NCBI GenBank assembly: GCA_946648015.1
Contig: CAMPCZ010000003.1
Location: forward strand, 1 to 39,397
Direction of reading: 5' to 3'
From: an uncultured Clostridia bacterium
GTDB lineage: Bacteria > Bacillota > Clostridia > Christensenellales > CAG-1252
Length of the DNA: 39,397 nucleotides
Made by a program: the position numbers and the translations under genes. The notes below the pieces were generated by a model, which had not been told where the DNA came from, ran no database searches, and saw nothing but the letters and a program-made list of their open reading frames with translations. Below, piece after piece: positions 17,983-27,129 of this stretch; position 1 is the first letter of the stretch, and the number at the start of each line of letters is the position of its first letter.

Positions 17983-18561
17983 TTAGTCCAGCACTTTGAT
18001 CACTTTTGCCGGCACGCCCGCTACCAAGGTGCCCGCGGGCACGTCCTTGGTTACCACGGCGCCTGCCGCCACTACGGCGCGGTCGCCTATGGTTACGCCC
18101 GGCAAGATGGTGGCGGCCGAGGCGATCCACACGTCGTTGCCAATGGTAACGCCCAAATTGCGCTGGTTTGCCTTGGACTTGCGTTGGTCGGCGTCCAAGG
18201 GATGCAGCGGGGTGGCGATGGTAACGTTTGGCCCTATCAGCACGTTGTTGCCAATGACGATTTTGCCGTCGTCTACCAAGGTAAGGTTAAAATTGGCATA
18301 AAAGTTGTCGCCGATATATACGTTTTTGCCTCCGAAATTGGCGTGAATGGGCGGCTCGACATAGGGATTTTTGCCCACTTCGGCAAACAACGCAGACAAG
18401 ATCTTGGCGCGTTTTTTCAGCCCCGAGGGGGTGGCTTTGGTGCGGTTGTAGGCGTTCATTTGCTCTATGCAGCGTTGCTGGTATTGCAAAAGCACGCTGT
18501 CGCCGCAATCGTAGTATTCGCCTCCGAATAGCATTTGGTCGTATTGTGGATCTCGTTTCAT
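17983..18561 (-). CDS. Sugar O-acetyltransferase, left-handed beta-helix hexapeptide family (LacA/Maa-like)
   Basis: [21 protein letters not shown] start; [78 protein letters not shown]. Confidence 0.92.
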   Translation of the reverse strand: MKRDPQYDQMLFGGEYYDCGDSVLLQYQQRCIEQMNAYNRTKATPSGLKKRAKILSALFAEVGKNPYVEPPIHANFGGKNVYIGDNFYANFNLTLVDDGKIVIGNNVLIGPNVTIATPLHPLDADQRKSKANQRNLGVTIGNDVWIASAATILPGVTIGDRAVVAAGAVVTKDVPAGTLVAGVPAKVIKVLD

Positions 18562-18568
18562 ATATTCC

Positions 18569-19267
18569 TCACTTTTTGTGGTTGATGGCAAATTGGCGAC
18601 TGGCGTCCAACAGTTCCATTATCAATTCGTCCGCCACGGTGTCGTCCAGTAAAATGCTTATCCAGCTGTCGCGGTTCATGTGATAGCACGGGTATATGCC
18701 GTCTATCGCCAGCAACGCTTCTTTTCGGGCGGGGTCTATTTTCAGATTGAGTACGTCTACCATGGGCGCTTCGTTACAGTCTTTTGTAGGCTCTTTTGTG
18801 ATGCGAAACCGCTTGACGTCCATCACCAATCCGTACCATTTGCGGTTTTTGGGGTAGCGAAATACCCCGTAGGTAGGTGCAGTGGCAAAAGGAAAATCGG
18901 GCGACTCGCCGTAGCGGCGCAGCACCAAGTCGGCAATGCGGTTGGATTGGGGGGCGCTGAAATATTCGCGCCTGCAACAAGCCTCCGCCACGCGCACGAG
19001 CACCGCGCGATAGGCTTCGCGCACCGCTCCTACAAAGGCGCCTTGGCTCCACTCTACGTTGACGGGCGCATAGGGCTCGTCGGTGGCCGCGTCTATCACC
19101 GTCGAGGTAGCGTTGCCCACGTCGTCCACTTTTATTTCCACCCGCATTTGCCCGTCCATGATCTCTTGGCTATATATCAAATCCCGGCCCTTCGGCACAA
19201 AACCGAACGCCTTCAGCCGCTCGGGCAAAAGCGTGTGTTTGTCAAATACTTCTTGATGAATATTCAC
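18569..19267 (-). CDS. MmcQ/YjbR-family protein
   Basis: 232 aa, GTG start; C-terminal YGLVMDVKR...[40 protein letters not shown] typical of MmcQ/YjbR. Confidence 0.8.
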   Translation of the reverse strand: MNIHQEVFDKHTLLPERLKAFGFVPKGRDLIYSQEIMDGQMRVEIKVDDVGNATSTVIDAATDEPYAPVNVEWSQGAFVGAVREAYRAVLVRVAEACCRREYFSAPQSNRIADLVLRRYGESPDFPFATAPTYGVFRYPKNRKWYGLVMDVKRFRITKEPTKDCNEAPMVDVLNLKIDPARKEALLAIDGIYPCYHMNRDSWISILLDDTVADELIMELLDASRQFAINHKK

Positions 19268-19294
19268 TGTTCCTCGTCCTTTTGGTATGCACCA

Positions 19295-19323
19295 AGTATA
19301 CCACTATAACGCCCCATAGGCAA
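19295..19323 (-). promoter_or_regulatory. Promoter for the MmcQ/YjbR gene
   Basis: Reverse strand TTGCCT, 17-nt spacer, TATACT (extended -10 TGG). Confidence 0.6.
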
Positions 19324-19338
19324 CACCTTCCGCGCATA

Positions 19339-19388
19339 GCAATGTCAAAATAATGGTACGCAACGGAAACCATCGTACCCGACATTGC
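19339..19388. repeat. Nested inverted repeat in a divergent intergenic region
   Basis: Outer GCAATGTC (19339-19346)/GACATTGC (19381-19388); inner GGTACG (19355-19360)/CGTACC (19374-19379). Confidence 0.7.
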
Positions 19389-19432
19389 CAAGAAGTCGGC
19401 GGGGTATTTGACGGCACTGTGGCAAAAAGGCG

Positions 19433-19461
19433 TTGTCTTGCAAGCCAAAACGTGGTATCAT
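19433..19461 (+). promoter_or_regulatory. Promoter for the TMEM175-like gene
   Basis: TTGTCT, 17-nt spacer, TATCAT with extended TGG. Confidence 0.5.
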
Positions 19462-19506
19462 TATGCCGTAACCCAACCGCAACGCAGCAAACAAGGAGTG
19501 TGCAAA

Positions 19507-20106
19507 ATGAGCAAAGATAGATTCGTCGCCTTTTTCGACGCCATCATGGCCATCATTATGACCATCGTCGTTCTAGAGTTCGTCATACCCGACGGCACCA
19601 AATGGTCGGATTTGGGCACCCTCGGCTATCAAATCATCGCCTACGCCATATCCTTCTTTTGGCTGGGCGGTATGTGGATCAACATCCACAATCTTTGGCA
19701 CGGCGTAGACGTCGTAGACCGCGGCGTATTGTGGACGAACATCGCCATGCTGTTCTTTTCGTCCATGATACCCTTTTTGGTCGTATACGTCGGCCGCAAT
19801 ATGAACGAGCTCGTGCCGCAACTGCTATATGGCGCCGACGTTATGCTCGTCACCGTGTGCAACTGGCTCAGCATAGAGCTGTTGGCTCGCCATCACCAAT
19901 GCGTCAAGCGGCAGTTGCCCTCGTTCCGCCTATCTATGGGCATCGACATTCTCATCAAAGCGGTGGGCGTCGTCGTAGGCGTTACGGTGTACCCCTTGGC
20001 CATCATGATATCGGTAATGGTCGCTATGGTGTTTTCGGTGGCGTGGCGCCGCGTCTACGAGCGCAAACACAAAACCGCCCTCGATACGGGCGCAGACGAA
20101 GAATAG
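19507..20106 (+). CDS. TMEM175/DUF1211-family putative potassium channel
   Basis: Preferred ATG 19507 (MSKDRFVAFFDAIMAIIMTIVVLEFVIPDG); RxxAFxDAIxAI(I/M)MTIxVLEF signature. Confidence 0.85.
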   Translation: MSKDRFVAFFDAIMAIIMTIVVLEFVIPDGTKWSDLGTLGYQIIAYAISFFWLGGMWINIHNLWHGVDVVDRGVLWTNIAMLFFSSMIPFLVVYVGRNMNELVPQLLYGADVMLVTVCNWLSIELLARHHQCVKRQLPSFRLSMGIDILIKAVGVVVGVTVYPLAIMISVMVAMVFSVAWRRVYERKHKTALDTGADEE

Positions 20107-20184
20107 GCCGCCGCATCAGCCGCAAGCAAATAGCAAGAAACCCCTCGGTGTTCGTCGGCATTCTTGCCGAGTAGGAGGAAATAT

Positions 20185-20592
20185 ATGAAAAAAGAACTAT
20201 CCGCTTTTCCTGTCGGAAACAAAAACGACGCATACGCCCGCTACTTTGTGGGACAAAGCTATCTGGCGCCGCTATGCGCGTCGCCCATTCCTACGTTCAA
20301 CGTTACGTTCGAGCCCGCTTGCCGCAACAACTGGCACGTGCACCACGCCGGTGCGGGTGGCGGCCAACTACTCATCGTCATTGCCGGCGAGGGGTGGTAT
20401 CAAGAGGAAGGCAAGGCCGCAAGACGCCTATCGGTAGGCGACGTGGTGTGTATACCCGCCAACGTCAAGCATTGGCACGGCGCGGCCAAGGATTGCTGGT
20501 TTCAGCACCTTGCGCAGGAAATACCCGGTGAGGATACCTATACCGAGTGGTGCGAGCCTGTCTCCGACGAGCAATACGACGCGTTGCAATAG
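20185..20592 (+). CDS. Cupin-domain protein
   Basis: NNWHVHHAGAGGGQLLIVIAGEGWYQEEGK ... GDVVCIPANVKHWHGA metal-binding cupin motifs; ATG 20185 after AGGAGG. Confidence 0.88.
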   Translation: MKKELSAFPVGNKNDAYARYFVGQSYLAPLCASPIPTFNVTFEPACRNNWHVHHAGAGGGQLLIVIAGEGWYQEEGKAARRLSVGDVVCIPANVKHWHGAAKDCWFQHLAQEIPGEDTYTEWCEPVSDEQYDALQ

Positions 20593-20628
20593 CCACCTTT
20601 CCGGCCGCTGTTCGCCGTGACTTTATAT

Positions 20629-20660
20629 GCAAAGCCCTTGCCGTACGGCAAGGGCTTTGC
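20629..20660. terminator. Bidirectional terminator
   Basis: Perfect 15-bp stem GCAAAGCCCTTGCCG-TA-CGGCAAGGGCTTTGC between convergent genes. Confidence 0.8.
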
Positions 20661-20688
20661 GTTTGTAGTTGCTTGGATTGTTTGTCGG

Positions 20689-21801
20689 CTACTTGTTATC
20701 CTTTTTGCTTTGTTTATATTCCTCTTGCAGTCCGGGGCTGTTGCGTAGCAATTTGCGCATGGTCAAATCGTCGGCCTTGTTGTTGGCCAATTCCAATTGC
20801 CGTTGCGAGGAGAGCAGTGCTTCTTTGGTTTTGTTGAGGGCGGCTATCGCTTTGTCTATGTCGTCTATGGCGTCTTGATACTTCTTTTTGGCCGCTTCCA
20901 CGTTGCGCCCAAAGGCCTCCTGAAAGGCCGCTAAATTGTCTTCCAGCGCTTGTAGGTCGGCGTTGCGCTCGGCCGCTATCTTCAATTCGCGTTTTTGGGC
21001 TATGTTTTGCTCGGCGGCGTTGCGCAAAAGGGTGATGATGGCAATAAAGCTTTGGGGCCGCACCACGAACATTTTGGGGTAGCGGTAAGATACGTCTACG
21101 ATGCCGCCGTTATAAAAGTCGTTGTCGGACTCCAAGGTGGAGACCAGCACCGCGTATTCTATCTTTTTGTTGCGCCTGTCCTTGTCCAACTCGGCCAAAA
21201 AATGTTCGTTCTTGTGCTTGGTTTTGGTTTCGTCCGCCTCGTGTTTCATCTCGAAGATGATGCTGATATATTCTACGCCGTCGTCGGTGTAGTCGCGGTA
21301 GATAAAGTCGGCTTTGCTATGATCCACCACCTCGTTGTCTTTCTCGAACACGGCGTTGCGAAAGGCGGTGGGACGCATCTCGTTGAATTTGTTGAGGCAA
21401 TATTGCTCCAAAGATTCGCCCACCATTTTGGTGGAAAGGCGGCTCTTATATTCCTTGTACACCAGCACGTCGTGGCGCAACTCGGCCACCTCTTTGTCGT
21501 AGGCCGCCTTTAACGCCTGCATTTCTTCGTCCTTTTTTTGTTGCGCCTGCAATACGGCCAGCGCTTGCTCCGATTGGTGTTTTTCGGCCTGCTTCTCCAG
21601 GTCGCTTATGCGCCGCTCCCACACGCTTTGGTCGTTTTTGCGCTTGATTTCGTCGGCTTGTCGTTGCAGTTGCAGTTGCGTGTCCACCGCCGCCTGCACC
21701 TCTTTCACAAACTCGGCGCTCTTCACTTGGTTGGCTATCTCCAGATATTCTTGTCCGTCGATGCTGAATTTTTCGCCGCAGTTGGGGCATCTGATCTCCA
21801 T
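20689..21801 (-). CDS. DUF2130-family protein
   Basis: Start set at MEIRCPNCGEKFSIDGQEY (SD AAGGAGG); N-terminal CPNC, coiled coil, then GESLEQYCLNKFNEMRPTAF...NKKIEYAVLVSTLESDNDFYN. Confidence 0.85.
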   Translation of the reverse strand: MEIRCPNCGEKFSIDGQEYLEIANQVKSAEFVKEVQAAVDTQLQLQRQADEIKRKNDQSVWERRISDLEKQAEKHQSEQALAVLQAQQKKDEEMQALKAAYDKEVAELRHDVLVYKEYKSRLSTKMVGESLEQYCLNKFNEMRPTAFRNAVFEKDNEVVDHSKADFIYRDYTDDGVEYISIIFEMKHEADETKTKHKNEHFLAELDKDRRNKKIEYAVLVSTLESDNDFYNGGIVDVSYRYPKMFVVRPQSFIAIITLLRNAAEQNIAQKRELKIAAERNADLQALEDNLAAFQEAFGRNVEAAKKKYQDAIDDIDKAIAALNKTKEALLSSQRQLELANNKADDLTMRKLLRNSPGLQEEYKQSKKDNK

Positions 21802-21844
21802 CGTTTCCTCCTTCGTAGCAACCGCTCGTTGCGTTTGCTCTATC

Positions 21845-21873
21845 ATTATAGCGTTTTTTTCGTCGAGGCGCAA
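21845..21873 (-). promoter_or_regulatory. Promoter for the DUF2130 gene
   Basis: Reverse strand TTGCGC, 17-nt spacer, TATAAT. Confidence 0.65.
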
Positions 21874-22112
21874 CCCCCTATGGCACCTTGTCGCCGCGCC
21901 TACGCTTTGTATTATCCCTACTACGCGGGTTTTTCGGCGGCCGCTTTCCTGGCGAATTGGCTCAAATTGGTGTGTTTCAACTTCCCCTTTGCATTCTTTA
22001 CCCAACTGTTCTTCATTCAGCCGGCGGTACGTCTTATTTTCAAGTTGTTGTTTCGCCGCGACATCAAAGCGCGAGTAGCCCTTGGCGAATCAGGATAGGG
22101 TAGTTGTTGCCG

Positions 22113-22141
22113 TTGACATTTGCGTGGATATGTAGTATTAT
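22113..22141 (+). promoter_or_regulatory. Promoter for the DUF1015 gene
   Basis: TTGACA (22113-22118), 17-nt spacer, TATTAT (22136-22141). Confidence 0.75.
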
Positions 22142-22183
22142 GATTGCGCGCTTCTGCGCGTAATCTGTTTTGGAGTACATAGT

Positions 22184-23389
22184 ATGTCTACCATTCTCAT
22201 ACCGCATCTTTTGTTGCCCCGCAAGGGCTGCGACTTCAACAAGTGGGCCGTCATCGCCTGCGATCAATTTACGTCCCAACGTGACTATTGGCAACGGTTG
22301 GATGCTACTTGCGGGGACGTATCGACCCTTCGTCTCATCTTTCCCGAATACTATCTCGGCGGCGCCGACGAGGCGGCGATAGACGGTCGCGTAGCGGCTA
22401 TCCACGCCCGTATGGAGGACTATCTGGCCGCGGATCTTTTTGAGCAAGTGGACGATTTTGTGTTGGTGGAGCGCACTTTGCCCACGGGCGGTGTGCGTGT
22501 GGGGTTGGTGGTGGCCATAGATCTGGAAGAGTACGACTATCGCCCCTCGCGCGCTGCCAAAATTCGTGCTACCGAGGCCACGGTGGAGTCGCGCTTGCCC
22601 ATTCGGGTGCGCATTCGTCGAGGTGCGGCTTTGGAACTGTCGCACGCGTTGGCGTTGGTAGACGACAGCCCCGAGGGCGTGCTGGAGCGCTTGTACCAAA
22701 AGCGCGCCGAATTGCCCCTTCTCTACGATTTCGAACTCAATATGGGCGGCGGCCACGTGCGCGGATACCGCGTTACCGATTCGCCCGCCGTTTTGGCGGC
22801 GTTGGACAATTTGGTGGCGGGCAAAGAGTTTCAGTATGCGGTAGGCGACGGCAATCATTCCATCGCCGCCGCCAAGACCTATTGGGATGAGTTGCGCCAA
22901 GATCTCGATCCCGTTGCCGCGGCGCATCACCCCGCACGCTATTGCACTTGCGAGTTGGTCAACCTCAATGCCGAGGGACTCACGTTCCACCCCATACACC
23001 GCGTAGTGTACGACGTGGATTTCGATGCGTTTTTGGCGGCTTTGTCGCAACGTTTTGCGGGCGAAGGTAGGCTGGACGTGCGCTACGAGGGGCGCACCTA
23101 TACGGTGCCCGCCCCGTCGGATCCGACCCGCACCATAGAGCAAATGGCCGCCTTTTTGGGCGACTTTTGCCGCTCGCACCCCCAAGCCAAGGTGGACTAT
23201 ATTCACGGCGAGGCGCATCTGGAAAGTGTGCTGCAGGCCACGCACGGCATAGGGGTGTTGATGCCCTCTATGCCCAAAAACGCGCTGTTTCCCTACGTGG
23301 CGGCGCACGGCATTTTGCCCAAAAAAGCGTTCAGTTTGGGCGAAGCGGAAGAAAAACGCTATTATATCGAGGCCAAACTCATTCGATAG
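22184..23389 (+). CDS. DUF1015-family protein
   Basis: 401 aa; FTSQRDYW near the N-terminus, YAVGDGNHSIAAAKTYWDEL, NLNAEGLTFHPIHRVV. Confidence 0.85.
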   Translation: MSTILIPHLLLPRKGCDFNKWAVIACDQFTSQRDYWQRLDATCGDVSTLRLIFPEYYLGGADEAAIDGRVAAIHARMEDYLAADLFEQVDDFVLVERTLPTGGVRVGLVVAIDLEEYDYRPSRAAKIRATEATVESRLPIRVRIRRGAALELSHALALVDDSPEGVLERLYQKRAELPLLYDFELNMGGGHVRGYRVTDSPAVLAALDNLVAGKEFQYAVGDGNHSIAAAKTYWDELRQDLDPVAAAHHPARYCTCELVNLNAEGLTFHPIHRVVYDVDFDAFLAALSQRFAGEGRLDVRYEGRTYTVPAPSDPTRTIEQMAAFLGDFCRSHPQAKVDYIHGEAHLESVLQATHGIGVLMPSMPKNALFPYVAAHGILPKKAFSLGEAEEKRYYIEAKLIR

Positions 23390-23434
23390 GCTCAAGGTAG
23401 GGCTACAAGATCGCTCCAAAGCGTTGCAATGTCC

Positions 23435-23463
23435 TTGCCAACCGCGCGGCGCTGTGTTATCAT
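23435..23463 (+). promoter_or_regulatory. Promoter for the DUF3737 gene
   Basis: TTGCCA, 17-nt spacer, TATCAT. Confidence 0.55.
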
Positions 23464-23500
23464 TCGATTGGCGGGCTGATGCCCGTCTAAGAGGTATCTT

Positions 23501-24340
23501 ATGGAAAAATTGCAAAATCAAGTGTTTACGGGGGAGCGCGCCTTGTTTTTCGGCGAGGGGCTCGACATCGAGCACTGTACGTTCGAGGACGGCGAGTCGC
23601 CGCTGAAGGAGAGCCGCAACATTCGCCTCAGCCATTGCACGTTTGGGTGGAAATATCCCTTGTGGTATGCCGCCGATATCGAGGTGCGCCATAGCATTCT
23701 ACGCGAAATGGCACGCTCGGGCATATGGTATACTCGCCGCATATCCATCACCGACACCCTCATCGAAGCGCCCAAGACCTTTCGCCGCGCCGAGGACGTG
23801 CGGCTGGAGCGCGTGCGTATGCCCCACGCCGCCGAGACTTTTTGGCAATGCAAGGGGGTGCGCCTTTCCGACGTAGAGGCGGTGGGCGACTATTTCGGCA
23901 TGAATTGCGAGGACGTGTCGGTGGACGGCTTGCGGCTGGACGGTAACTATTGCTTTGACGGCGCCAAGGGCGTGCACGTCAAAAACAGCGTACTCAATTC
24001 CAAGGATAGTTTTTGGAATACCACCGACGTTTTGGTGGAAGACAGCGTCATCGTGGGCGAGTATTTGGGGTGGAACTCGCGCAACCTCACCCTCGTCAAC
24101 TGCACCATAGAGAGCTTGCAGGGTATGTGTTATATCGAGAATTTGCGCTTGGTCAACTGCCGCCTCAACAACACCACGTTGGCATTTGAGTATTGTTCGG
24201 TCGACGCCGATATCGATGGTGGGGTGGACAGCGTGCTCAACCCCACCTCGGGTATTATCCGCGCCCAACGCATAGGCGAGTTGATTTTAGAGCCCGATCG
24301 CATAGATCCCACCAAGACCAAGATCGTGTACAAGGAGTAG
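23501..24340 (+). CDS. DUF3737-family right-handed beta-helix-like protein
   Basis: 279 aa; FTGERALFFGEGLDIEHCTFEDGESPLKES, repeated beta-strand rungs throughout. Confidence 0.85.
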   Translation: MEKLQNQVFTGERALFFGEGLDIEHCTFEDGESPLKESRNIRLSHCTFGWKYPLWYAADIEVRHSILREMARSGIWYTRRISITDTLIEAPKTFRRAEDVRLERVRMPHAAETFWQCKGVRLSDVEAVGDYFGMNCEDVSVDGLRLDGNYCFDGAKGVHVKNSVLNSKDSFWNTTDVLVEDSVIVGEYLGWNSRNLTLVNCTIESLQGMCYIENLRLVNCRLNNTTLAFEYCSVDADIDGGVDSVLNPTSGIIRAQRIGELILEPDRIDPTKTKIVYKE

Positions 24341-24342
24341 TT

Positions 24343-25506
24343 ATGTACGATTTCGATACGCCTATTGATCGCGTGGGCACCCATTCCCTCAAGTGGGACG
24401 TAGCCGAGGGCGAGCTGCCAATGTGGGTGGCCGATATGGACTTTGCCGTGTGCCCCGAGGTACAGGCGGCTTTGCAAGCCAAACTCGATACGCGCGTGTA
24501 CGGTTACCAAACGGTACCCGCCGCCTTTGGCGAGGCGGTGGCCGAGTGGTGGCGCACCCGCCACGATTGGCGTTTTGCGGCAGAGGACGTCATTTTTTGC
24601 ACGGGCGTAGTGCCCGCTTTGACGCACCTGGTGTGCTGCCTTAGCAACGTGGGCGACAACGTGGTGGTGTTCACACCCGTCTACAACATTTTTTTTAGCA
24701 GCATAGAGAATATGGGGCGGCACGTCTACGAGTCGCCGCTTGCCTACGACGGCGCCTACCACATAGATTGGGCGGATCTCGAAGGCAAATTGGCGCACCC
24801 CAACACGACCCTTATGATATTGTGCAACCCGCATAACCCCACCGGGCAGGTGTGGGACAAGGGGGAGTTGGAGCGCATTGGGCAACTGTGCCGCCAACAC
24901 GGCGTGCAACTGGTATCGGACGAGATCCATTGCGACCTCACCTTGCCCGACGTGCGCTATTGCCCCTATGGCTCTACCGCCTACGGCGGTGAGGCTGTGG
25001 TGTGCGTGGCCGCAAGCAAGGCGTTCAATTTGGCGGCTTTGCAGGGCGCGGCCGTCGTTGTGACGGAGCCTCGTCTGCGCGAAAAAGTCTCGCGCGCGCT
25101 CAATGCGCACGAGGTGGCCGAGCCCAATCTGCTGGCGGTAGAGGGCACGGTGGCCGCCTTGCGATACGGCGGGCGGTGGCTGGATGAGTTGCGCCGCTAT
25201 TTGGCGGACAACCGCCGCTTTGTAGAGGACTATTTGTCCGAGCGCCTGCCCGCGGTGCGGGTGGTAGCGCAGCGCGCCACCTATTTGATGTGGTTGGACG
25301 TGGCCGCAGTCGCCGAGGATAGCGCCGCTTTGTGCGACTTTTTGCGCCGCACTACGGGGCTATGGATTACGGCGGGCACCCAATATAGGGGCAATGGCAG
25401 CCATTTTGTGCGCGTCAATATCGCTACGCAACGCGCCAACGTTGCCGATGGTATGGAACGGTTCGTGCGCGGCGTGTCGGCATATTTGGCCGAGCAAGGT
25501 CGCTAA
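24343..25506 (+). CDS. MalY/PatB-type PLP-dependent aminotransferase (putative cystathionine beta-lyase)
   Basis: ATG 24343 (MYDFDTPIDRVGTHSLKWD); LPMWVADMDF, LCNPHNPTGQVW, VSDEIHCDLT, AASKAFNLAALQGA. Confidence 0.93.
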   Translation: MYDFDTPIDRVGTHSLKWDVAEGELPMWVADMDFAVCPEVQAALQAKLDTRVYGYQTVPAAFGEAVAEWWRTRHDWRFAAEDVIFCTGVVPALTHLVCCLSNVGDNVVVFTPVYNIFFSSIENMGRHVYESPLAYDGAYHIDWADLEGKLAHPNTTLMILCNPHNPTGQVWDKGELERIGQLCRQHGVQLVSDEIHCDLTLPDVRYCPYGSTAYGGEAVVCVAASKAFNLAALQGAAVVVTEPRLREKVSRALNAHEVAEPNLLAVEGTVAALRYGGRWLDELRRYLADNRRFVEDYLSERLPAVRVVAQRATYLMWLDVAAVAEDSAALCDFLRRTTGLWITAGTQYRGNGSHFVRVNIATQRANVADGMERFVRGVSAYLAEQGR

Positions 25507-25616
25507 GCGCTTGGCCTATCCCGAGGCGCAAAGGAACGTTGGATCGTTGGCGCCGCACAAACAGAATTGGGTAAGAATCAAGCACGCAAAGCGTTACCCC
25601 GCGGCAACGGGCAAAC

Positions 25617-25651
25617 AAAAACGCACGGCGCCAAGGGAGCCGTGCGTTTTT
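25617..25651. terminator. Bidirectional terminator
   Basis: AAAAACGCACGGC...GCCGTGCGTTTTT hairpin. Confidence 0.75.
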
Positions 25652-25661
25652 GTATTGAGTA

Positions 25662-25877
25662 CTACGCCAAAAAAGTGAGATCGTTTTTGGTGATGATGGT
25701 AACGATATCCACGATCCAAAACAGCGGGAAAATGATGAGGTTGAGCAAAGCGCCCAAAATCTTGCCGCGCGTCAACCGCGTGATGATACCCAAAATAAAG
25801 CTGGTGACGGGAATGATCGCCAAAATGATGCTGACGAGATGGCTCAAGCCGAAATAGCCTTTGGATTTTTTTGCCAT
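25662..25877 (-). CDS. Small hydrophobic membrane protein, function unknown
   Basis: MAKKSKGYFGLSHLVSIILAIIPVTSFILGIITRLTRGKILGALLNLIIFPLFWIVDIVTIITKNDLTFLA; GGAGG SD and a good promoter upstream. Confidence 0.75.
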   Translation of the reverse strand: MAKKSKGYFGLSHLVSIILAIIPVTSFILGIITRLTRGKILGALLNLIIFPLFWIVDIVTIITKNDLTFLA

Positions 25878-25907
25878 AAATAGCCTCCATAAACGTTTGA
25901 TAAGCAT

Positions 25908-25936
25908 AGTATACCACGAAAAACGCCAAATTGCAA
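25908..25936 (-). promoter_or_regulatory. Promoter for the small membrane protein
   Basis: Reverse strand TTGCAA, 17-nt spacer, TATACT (extended TGG). Confidence 0.7.
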
Positions 25937-25995
25937 GGAACTTCTTTTTGTTTGGAAAATTCGGTGCGCAGGCGGCAAAAAAACGGAAATGCGTC

Positions 25996-26042
25996 TTGCA
26001 AGAGGGGGCGTCCTATGCTATACTTTTGTTGTGAACAACAAA
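25996..26042 (+). promoter_or_regulatory. Promoter plus overlapping palindromic operator for the mannoside operon
   Basis: TTGCAA (25996-26001), 17-nt spacer, TATACT (26019-26024), immediately followed by perfect inverted repeat TTTGTTGT-GA-ACAACAAA (26025-26042). Confidence 0.7.
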
Positions 26043-26055
26043 CAGGAGGCCCTAT

Positions 26056-27129
26056 ATGGATTATAGTGCGATTTTGTCCCGTCCCGTTTTCTTCAAGCCC
26101 AACCGCGTGTATCGCGTCTATTTGGGCGGCCAAGGCATCGCCGATTTTTGCGATCTTCCCCCCGAAAAGGACGATTTCTTTCCCGAGGAATGGATAGCGT
26201 CCGCCGTCAAAGCCATCAATCCCCGCTACTTTGGCGAGCGCGACGGCGTGGCGGTGGTGGAGGGCACCGATCTCTTTTTTGACGACGCACTCAAGGCGTA
26301 TCCGCAATTGTTGCTTGGCCGGCGCAAATACGATTGTTTGGTCAAATACCTCGACAGCGCCATACGCTTGCCTATGCAGGTGCACCCCACGCGCGCCTTT
26401 GCTCGCGAGCATTTCGGCTCGCCCTATGGCAAGACGGAGGCATGGTTGGTGCTGGCCACTCGCCCCAACGCCAAGATCTTTTTCGGGTTTAACCGCCCCA
26501 TTACCAAAGAGGAACTGTCCGACTTGGAGGAGCGCAGCGAAACCGAGCGCGACGTGATGAGCGGCATTTTGGCCTCGGTGGACGCCAAGGTGGGCGACGT
26601 GTACATCATCAACGCCGGCCTTATTCACGCCATTGGCGCGGGTTGCACCATTCTCGAGGTGCAGGAACCCACCGACTTTACCATACAGCCCGAGCGTTGG
26701 TGCGGCGACTATCATATCAGTTATGAAGAGGAGTATATCGGCTTGGACAAATCCACCGCGCTCGATTGCTTCGACTATTCGCTGGTGGGCGACAAAGCCC
26801 TCATGGGTGCGCGCCTTATGCCACGCGTGCAGCGAGACGACGGCTTGGTAAAGGTAGAAACGCTTATCGGCTACCAAGACACGCCGTGCTTTGCCGAAAA
26901 CCGCATCACTTTGCAAAAAGGCGGCCTATACAGCCCCTCGTTCGGTCCCGCCGTATGGATCGTGCTGGAGGGCGAGGGCAGCATAGTGGGCGAGGGCTAT
27001 CGGCGCGACCTCAAAAAGGGCGACTACTTCTTTTTGCCCTTCGTTGCCCAAAATAAATATACGCTGGGCACCGATAGCAGTATCGTGTTGGCCGAGTGCT
27101 TGCCCGGAGAGGAGAACTTGCATCTATGA
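26056..27129 (+). CDS. manA: Class I mannose-6-phosphate isomerase-like protein
   Basis: 357 aa; MQVHPTRAFAREHFGSPYGKTEAWLVL, NAGLIHAIGAGCTILEVQEPTDFT. Confidence 0.85.
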   Translation: MDYSAILSRPVFFKPNRVYRVYLGGQGIADFCDLPPEKDDFFPEEWIASAVKAINPRYFGERDGVAVVEGTDLFFDDALKAYPQLLLGRRKYDCLVKYLDSAIRLPMQVHPTRAFAREHFGSPYGKTEAWLVLATRPNAKIFFGFNRPITKEELSDLEERSETERDVMSGILASVDAKVGDVYIINAGLIHAIGAGCTILEVQEPTDFTIQPERWCGDYHISYEEEYIGLDKSTALDCFDYSLVGDKALMGARLMPRVQRDDGLVKVETLIGYQDTPCFAENRITLQKGGLYSPSFGPAVWIVLEGEGSIVGEGYRRDLKKGDYFFLPFVAQNKYTLGTDSSIVLAECLPGEENLHL

